DNA from: DSXF01 sp964387495
Lineage (GTDB): Bacteria; Chloroflexota; Anaerolineae; Anaerolineales; Villigracilaceae
DNA length: 17,795 nt
Direction of reading: 5' to 3'
Assembly: GCA_964387495.1 (NCBI GenBank)
Contig: CAYLXB010000067.1
Coordinates: 1 to 17,795, forward strand
Shown here: positions 13,964-17,795 of the stretch, piece by piece
Layout of the letters: every line of letters starts with the position of its first letter
Numbering within the stretch: the first letter of the stretch is position 1
Position numbers and translations under genes: made by a program
The notes under the pieces: model-generated
The model's input: only the letters and a program-made list of their open reading frames with translations
The model's database searches: none
Told to the model about the DNA's origin: nothing

Positions 13964-14018
13964 CCTGCGGCAATCCAGTGTTGTCAGTCACTTTCAGCCG
14001 CAGGCAGCCCGTGCGGCT
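13964..14018 (+). promoter_or_regulatory. two mutually exclusive hairpins in the leader of the methyltransferase-helicase gene
   Basis: CCTGCGGC (13964-13971) can pair with GCCGCAGG (13997-14004). The latter overlaps AGCCGCA (13996-14002), which can instead pair with TGCGGCT (14012-14018). The two stems cannot coexist. This is the usual architecture of an attenuator or RNA switch, located 24 bases before the start codon and just ahead of the AAAGGA site. No known riboswitch class is recognised. Confidence 0.35.
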
Positions 14019-14041
14019 AAATTACCGAAAGGAATAAGGAC

Positions 14042-17000
14042 ATGCGTCCTCCCGCAATCGAGAGATTAGGTTTCTATCCAACCTCCATGCAAGTTGTGGA
14101 ATTGCTCAACACCCACTTTGCGCCCGCCGAAAGCGGGCGTTTGCTCGACCCCTGCGCCGGCGAAGGCACGGCGGCTGCCAGCCTGGCGCAGGCCTTGAAC
14201 TGCCAGGCCTGGGGAGCGGAGCTGTCCCCGGCCCGGGCGGCCCTGGCAGCCGAAAAGATGGAACGGATTTTCAATGCCCCCTGGCAGTCCTGCCACTTGA
14301 CCAGTGAATCGATCACGCTGCTCTTTCTCAACCCGCCCTACAACCACGACCGCCTGGGCGACCAGAAGCGCCTGGAACTGGAATTCCTGAAGGCTACCAC
14401 GTCCAAGCTGGTGCGTGGCGGGGCATTGGTGTACATCGTCCCGCATGCGCTCCTGCGGGATATGGACGTGGCCACACACCTGGCCGGCTATTACGAGCGC
14501 CTGACCGTCCAGCGCTACCCGGAGACGGAATACAACCAGGTGATCGTCCTGGGACTGAAGCGGCTCAAGTACAAGGCGCCCTCTGGGGAGGAAATCGGGC
14601 TGGTGCAGTCCTGGGCCGGCATCGAGCCGCCCATGCTGGAAGCTGTCAGCCAGCCGCTGTACCAGCTCCTGCCGGCGCCGGACAAGGGCGCCGGCGGCCA
14701 GCCGGTGCGCTTCACCCGCCTGGACTGGCAGCCGGAAGAGATCGTGGATGCCACCTGCAGGCGCGGCCTGCATCCCACAAAGGAATGGCAGGACCTGCTC
14801 AACCCGGAGCGGGCTAGAGGCGAGTTCAAGCAGCCGGTCATGCCTTTAAAGAGGGGACACATTGCCATGCTGATGGCCTCCGGCATGATGGGCACGCTGC
14901 GCCTGAAAGACGACGACGGCCGGCCGATGCTGGTCAAAGGGCGGGTGGTGAAGGTCACCGAGAAGGTGGAAGAAACGCCCGGCAAAGGCGACAAACCTGC
15001 CACTGAAACCTTCCGCGACCGCTTCGTGTCCACGGTGGCCATCCTCCGCCAGAGCGGCATCGAGGTGATCGATGCGGTCGAGCCGCTATCGAAGTTCATG
15101 CACCAGTACGGCGACCAGATCGGTGCGCACATCCTGTCCACCTACCGCCCGCTCTACAACTTCGACCCGACGGCACAGGAAGCGCGGGTGCTGGACTCGC
15201 TTGGTACGAAGCGCAAACCGCTACCCGGGCAGGAAAAACCGGGGCTGCTGCCGACACAACGGCATATTGCAGCAGCAATTGCCAGGGCAATAAGAAAATA
15301 TGGTGTGGGTAATATCCAGGGTGAAATGGGCAGCGGGAAAAGTATACAGTCTATTGCTGCACTGGATTTACTGGATGCCTACCCAGCCATTGTACTCTGC
15401 CCGCCGCACCTGGTTCCCAAGTGGATCCGCGAGATCGAGGAAACCATCCCCGGCGCCAGGGCCATGGAACTCTCCCGTATTGGACGCAATGCCGATGATC
15501 CCAGAGATGTAAACGATGTGCGCCGCTTCCTGGAACTGTACCGGGATGGCAAGCTGGGTAAGAAGCCGGTGGCTGTGGTTGCGAACACTTCGGCCAAGTA
15601 CGGCGCCGGCTGGGAGCATGCGGTGTCAAAGCAGCGTCTGTTACGCCGCTGGGAGGATGCGGTGGTGAAGCGGCATATCCTCCCCAATGAACATCCTGAA
15701 GCCATCGAAGTCCTGTGCTGCCCGCAGTGCGGTGCGCCCATACAGGTGGAAGAACGCGGCGGGGTGACCTTCACAGCCACAAGCGCGGATCACCTGGGCG
15801 ATAAGCGCCGTTTCTGCACGGCCAAAGTCCCCGGGTATGCGTTGGGAGAGGATGGAAAGCGGGCAAGGGATGAACATGGACGGCCAGTGTGGGGCAAACG
15901 CATCTGCGGAGCGCCGCTGTTTCAGTTTACCGGACGGCGCTGGGCCATTGCGGAGTATATAACCAAGCACCAAAAACGCAAATTCAAACTACTCATTACA
16001 GACGAAGTACACCAAATGGCCGCGAAGGCCTCGGACCGCGGCATCGCCTTCCACCAGCTTGTCGGGGCGACGAAATACACGCTGACGCTGACCGGCACCT
16101 TCTTCGGCGGGAAAAGCACGTCCATCTTCTGGCTGCTGCACCGCCTGAACGACGGCGTGCGACGCGACTTTGCCTTCGATGACGAAAAGCGCTGGGCCAG
16201 GCTGTATGGCGTGCTGGAAGTGACCCGCCAGAAGAAGAATGCCAGCCAGGAAGATGACGAGGACGGCTTCACCGGCAACCGGCGCTACCAGAACCAGGCC
16301 AGGGAGCAGCCCGGCATCTCGCCGGCCATTGTCAACCGCCTGCTGGACACGACCGTCTTCCTCTCGTTGAAAGACCTGGGATTGGCCCTGCCGCATTACG
16401 CTGAAGAAGTCGTGACCCTTGACATGACCGATGAACAGGGCGCACAGTACCGCTCCATGGCCAGTTCCCTGCGCGACCGGGCGCTCCAGAACCGGCGTTA
16501 CCTCTCGACCTGGCTGCAGTGGACCCTGGCGCGTCCCAATTCGGCCTTCCGTGACGAGATTGTTGAGATTGATGAAACCGGTCTGGGTGAAAAGACCGGT
16601 TTCAAGACCCAATTGATGGAACTACCGGCGGTAGTTGTGGACGAAAATCTGCCCAAGGAACAGTGGCTGGTGGATTTCTGCCGCTCGGAACGCCAGCAAG
16701 GCCGCAAGGTGCTGATTTACCTGCGGCAGACCGGTACACGGGACATCCAGGAGCGCATCCTGAGCATCCTGCGGCTAGGCGGGGTGCGCGCCGAAGTCCT
16801 GACCAGCAATGTGAACCCGCGCAAGCGCGAAGCCTGGATTGCCAACCGGGTCTTTGGGTTGGACGCGCTGGTGGTAAACCCGCGCCTGGTGGAAACCGGG
16901 CTGGACCTGATCGCCTTCTCATCCGTGGTCTTCCAGGAGATCGAGTTCAGCTTATACACTTTGTGGCAGGCCGTACGCAGGGTCTGGCGGCTGGGGCAGA

Positions 17001-17401
17001 CCAAACCGGTCAAGGCCATCTTCTCGGTCTACAGTGAAGCCATGGAGACGCGTGCCCTGGCGCTGATGGGGCGAAAGATGAAAGCCGCCCAACTGCTCTA
17101 CGGGGAGGAAGTCGGCGGGGCAATCGTTCCGGAAGAAGACGGCGACCTGCCGATGAAGCTGGCGCGCGAAGCCCTGGATGCGGCTGACCTGCCGGATTTG
17201 CAGGCCCTGTTTGCAGACGAAGTGGCCGTTTCCAACTCGCCAATGGGCTGCCCGACGGTTCCCAGCGCGCCCCTGCCGGTTGTGGAAGTGCCGCCAGTGC
17301 TCTCATGGGCGGACTGGATGGCACAGCGCAGCTTGAATGCAAAGGGACCCAGCCGGCCCAAAGTCAAACCAGCTACACAGAACCAAATCTCGTTGTTCTA
17401 A
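14042..17401 (+). CDS. N6-adenine-type DNA methyltransferase fused to SF2/SNF2-like helicase
   Basis: A 1119-residue fusion. The N-terminal methyltransferase has the AdoMet-binding LLDPCAGEGTA (DPCAGEG at 36-42) and the catalytic FLNPPY (NPPY at 97-100), typical of adenine-N6 enzymes and like the DUF6094 group. The helicase part has Walker A GEMGSGKS (427-434), DEVH (654-657), a TGTFF motif III-like segment, and motif VI WQAVRRVWRLGQTKPV (QAVRRVWRLGQ at 976-986). The last resembles SNF2-type translocases. Between the two ATPase motifs is a cysteine cluster (C560, C563, C592, C622), probably a zinc ribbon. The protein ends QISLF, a sliding-clamp binding consensus. AAAGGA with AAGGA before the ATG at 14042 sets the start. 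No separate restriction enzyme is visible. Phage DarB-type antirestriction proteins combine the same two activities, so protection of element DNA is a reasonable but unproven role. Confidence 0.9.
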   Translation: MRPPAIERLGFYPTSMQVVELLNTHFAPAESGRLLDPCAGEGTAAASLAQALNCQAWGAELSPARAALAAEKMERIFNAPWQSCHLTSESITLLFLNPPYNHDRLGDQKRLELEFLKATTSKLVRGGALVYIVPHALLRDMDVATHLAGYYERLTVQRYPETEYNQVIVLGLKRLKYKAPSGEEIGLVQSWAGIEPPMLEAVSQPLYQLLPAPDKGAGGQPVRFTRLDWQPEEIVDATCRRGLHPTKEWQDLLNPERARGEFKQPVMPLKRGHIAMLMASGMMGTLRLKDDDGRPMLVKGRVVKVTEKVEETPGKGDKPATETFRDRFVSTVAILRQSGIEVIDAVEPLSKFMHQYGDQIGAHILSTYRPLYNFDPTAQEARVLDSLGTKRKPLPGQEKPGLLPTQRHIAAAIARAIRKYGVGNIQGEMGSGKSIQSIAALDLLDAYPAIVLCPPHLVPKWIREIEETIPGARAMELSRIGRNADDPRDVNDVRRFLELYRDGKLGKKPVAVVANTSAKYGAGWEHAVSKQRLLRRWEDAVVKRHILPNEHPEAIEVLCCPQCGAPIQVEERGGVTFTATSADHLGDKRRFCTAKVPGYALGEDGKRARDEHGRPVWGKRICGAPLFQFTGRRWAIAEYITKHQKRKFKLLITDEVHQMAAKASDRGIAFHQLVGATKYTLTLTGTFFGGKSTSIFWLLHRLNDGVRRDFAFDDEKRWARLYGVLEVTRQKKNASQEDDEDGFTGNRRYQNQAREQPGISPAIVNRLLDTTVFLSLKDLGLALPHYAEEVVTLDMTDEQGAQYRSMASSLRDRALQNRRYLSTWLQWTLARPNSAFRDEIVEIDETGLGEKTGFKTQLMELPAVVVDENLPKEQWLVDFCRSERQQGRKVLIYLRQTGTRDIQERILSILRLGGVRAEVLTSNVNPRKREAWIANRVFGLDALVVNPRLVETGLDLIAFSSVVFQEIEFSLYTLWQAVRRVWRLGQTKPVKAIFSVYSEAMETRALALMGRKMKAAQLLYGEEVGGAIVPEEDGDLPMKLAREALDAADLPDLQALFADEVAVSNSPMGCPTVPSAPLPVVEVPPVLSWADWMAQRSLNAKGPSRPKVKPATQNQISLF

Positions 17402-17408
17402 ACCATAA

Positions 17409-17448
17409 ACCAGCCCGGGTGATTCATCCTGGGCTGGTATTCCTTTTC
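17409..17448 (+). terminator. intrinsic terminator after the methyltransferase-helicase gene
   Basis: Arms ACCAGCCCGGG (17409-17419) and CCTGGGCTGGT (17428-17438) pair over eleven positions with one G-U and an eight-base loop, followed by ATTCCTTTTCC. The ribosome binding site AGGAGGT of the next gene starts about two bases beyond the T-rich run. Confidence 0.75.
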
Positions 17449-17462
17449 CAGGAGGTAATCTT

Positions 17463-17795
17463 ATGGAAGAAACAAGGTGTAAGAAGTGCGGGCGGGTACT
17501 GCGCTCGCCGGTCAGCATTGCGATGGGCATGGGGCCCATGTGCGCGGGGATTTCAGCGGGACGCGGGCAGAATGTGCGTATGGCTATCCGGCGAGGCTCC
17601 GGAAAGCGCTATCAGAACATTGGTCTGGGAAGTATTCAATCACCCTTGCTCCCAATCGAAGCGCCTGCCCGGAAAGTATCCAAGAGGGAGTTGGAACGCA
17701 GACGCAGAGAGGAACGCCGGCGCTTGTTCGAGGCATACCTACTGTCAACATCCCAAAATCAGTACCACTTGGTAGTGGAAAAATCAGGCATGTTC
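17463..17795 (+). CDS. DUF6011-like zinc-ribbon protein (partial, runs off the window)
   Basis: An open frame of 111 codons starting at the ATG at 17463, with AGGAGGT (about 17450-17456) upstream, and no stop before the window ends. The N-terminus reads CKKCGRVLRSPVSIAMGMGPMC: C6, C9 and C27 with GMGPxC, the pattern of the small zinc-binding family DUF6011. Its members mark or accompany DNA-related proteins in phages and plasmids. The part after residue 30 is basic and changes to a strongly charged helix (KRELERRRREERRRLFEAYL). The function is unknown. The frame is missed if complete stop-to-stop genes are required. Confidence 0.75.
   Translation, partial: MEETRCKKCGRVLRSPVSIAMGMGPMCAGISAGRGQNVRMAIRRGSGKRYQNIGLGSIQSPLLPIEAPARKVSKRELERRRREERRRLFEAYLLSTSQNQYHLVVEKSGMF

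Noticed and set aside
13953..14069. Short frame of 38 codons starting just after the terminator at 13912
   Set aside because: No ribosome binding site, composition unlike a protein, and it runs into the next gene. It is kept only as a possible leader peptide in the alternating-stem finding.
1..17795. CRISPR arrays, tRNA or rRNA genes
   Set aside because: No regularly spaced repeats, tRNA cloverleaf or rRNA-like sequence was found on reading both strands.

Overview
The window reads as a dense, GC-rich stretch of a bacterial accessory element (plasmid, integrative element or large phage). All supported genes lie on the + strand, nearly all with AAGGAG-type ribosome binding sites and short gaps or overlaps. 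No ribosomal, housekeeping, integrase, transfer or virion gene is visible, so the vehicle cannot be named from this window. The mixture of small conserved families of unknown function (DUF6876-like, DUF6011-like, Api92/DUF1281-like) with replication genes recalls elements of environmental bacteria. A Chloroflexota host is only a guess.

Left part (1-6879) is a DNA replication and maintenance block. It holds a small unknown protein, a compact CHC2 zinc-finger/Toprim primase-like protein, a 43-residue membrane peptide, and a small ORF interrupted by an in-frame TGA at codon 8. These are followed by a single-stranded DNA-binding protein ending in DDIPF, a divergent DnaN-type sliding clamp, and a RadC/JAB-domain gene. 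The radC gene is split inside its metal-binding HNHPSGD motif by a complete group II intron of about 2.4 kb. The intron (4317-6724) encodes a reverse transcriptase/maturase with a C-terminal HNH nuclease, and its exon-recognition pairings and domain V can be read directly.

Middle part (6880-13895) is a run of accessory genes. It includes a DUF6876-like protein, an Api92-like protein with an inserted zinc ribbon, and a self-inhibited Fic AMP-transferase that appears to have its own promoter and a leaderless message. The remaining proteins here are not recognised.

Right part (13896-17795) is dominated by a 1119-residue fusion of an N6-adenine-type DNA methyltransferase with an SF2/SNF2-like helicase. 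It ends in QISLF, which matches the sliding-clamp binding consensus, and the element carries its own clamp. A DUF6011-like zinc-ribbon gene runs off the right edge.

Recurrent structure: at least seven intergenic gaps carry a GC-rich hairpin, usually followed by a T-rich stretch ending in TTCC or TCCC and then the next gene's Shine-Dalgarno. This looks like repeated termination or attenuation just upstream of a start codon. The most distinctive points are the clamp-motif methyltransferase-helicase fusion, the intron in the radC active-site codon, the in-frame TGA gene and the leaderless Fic gene.
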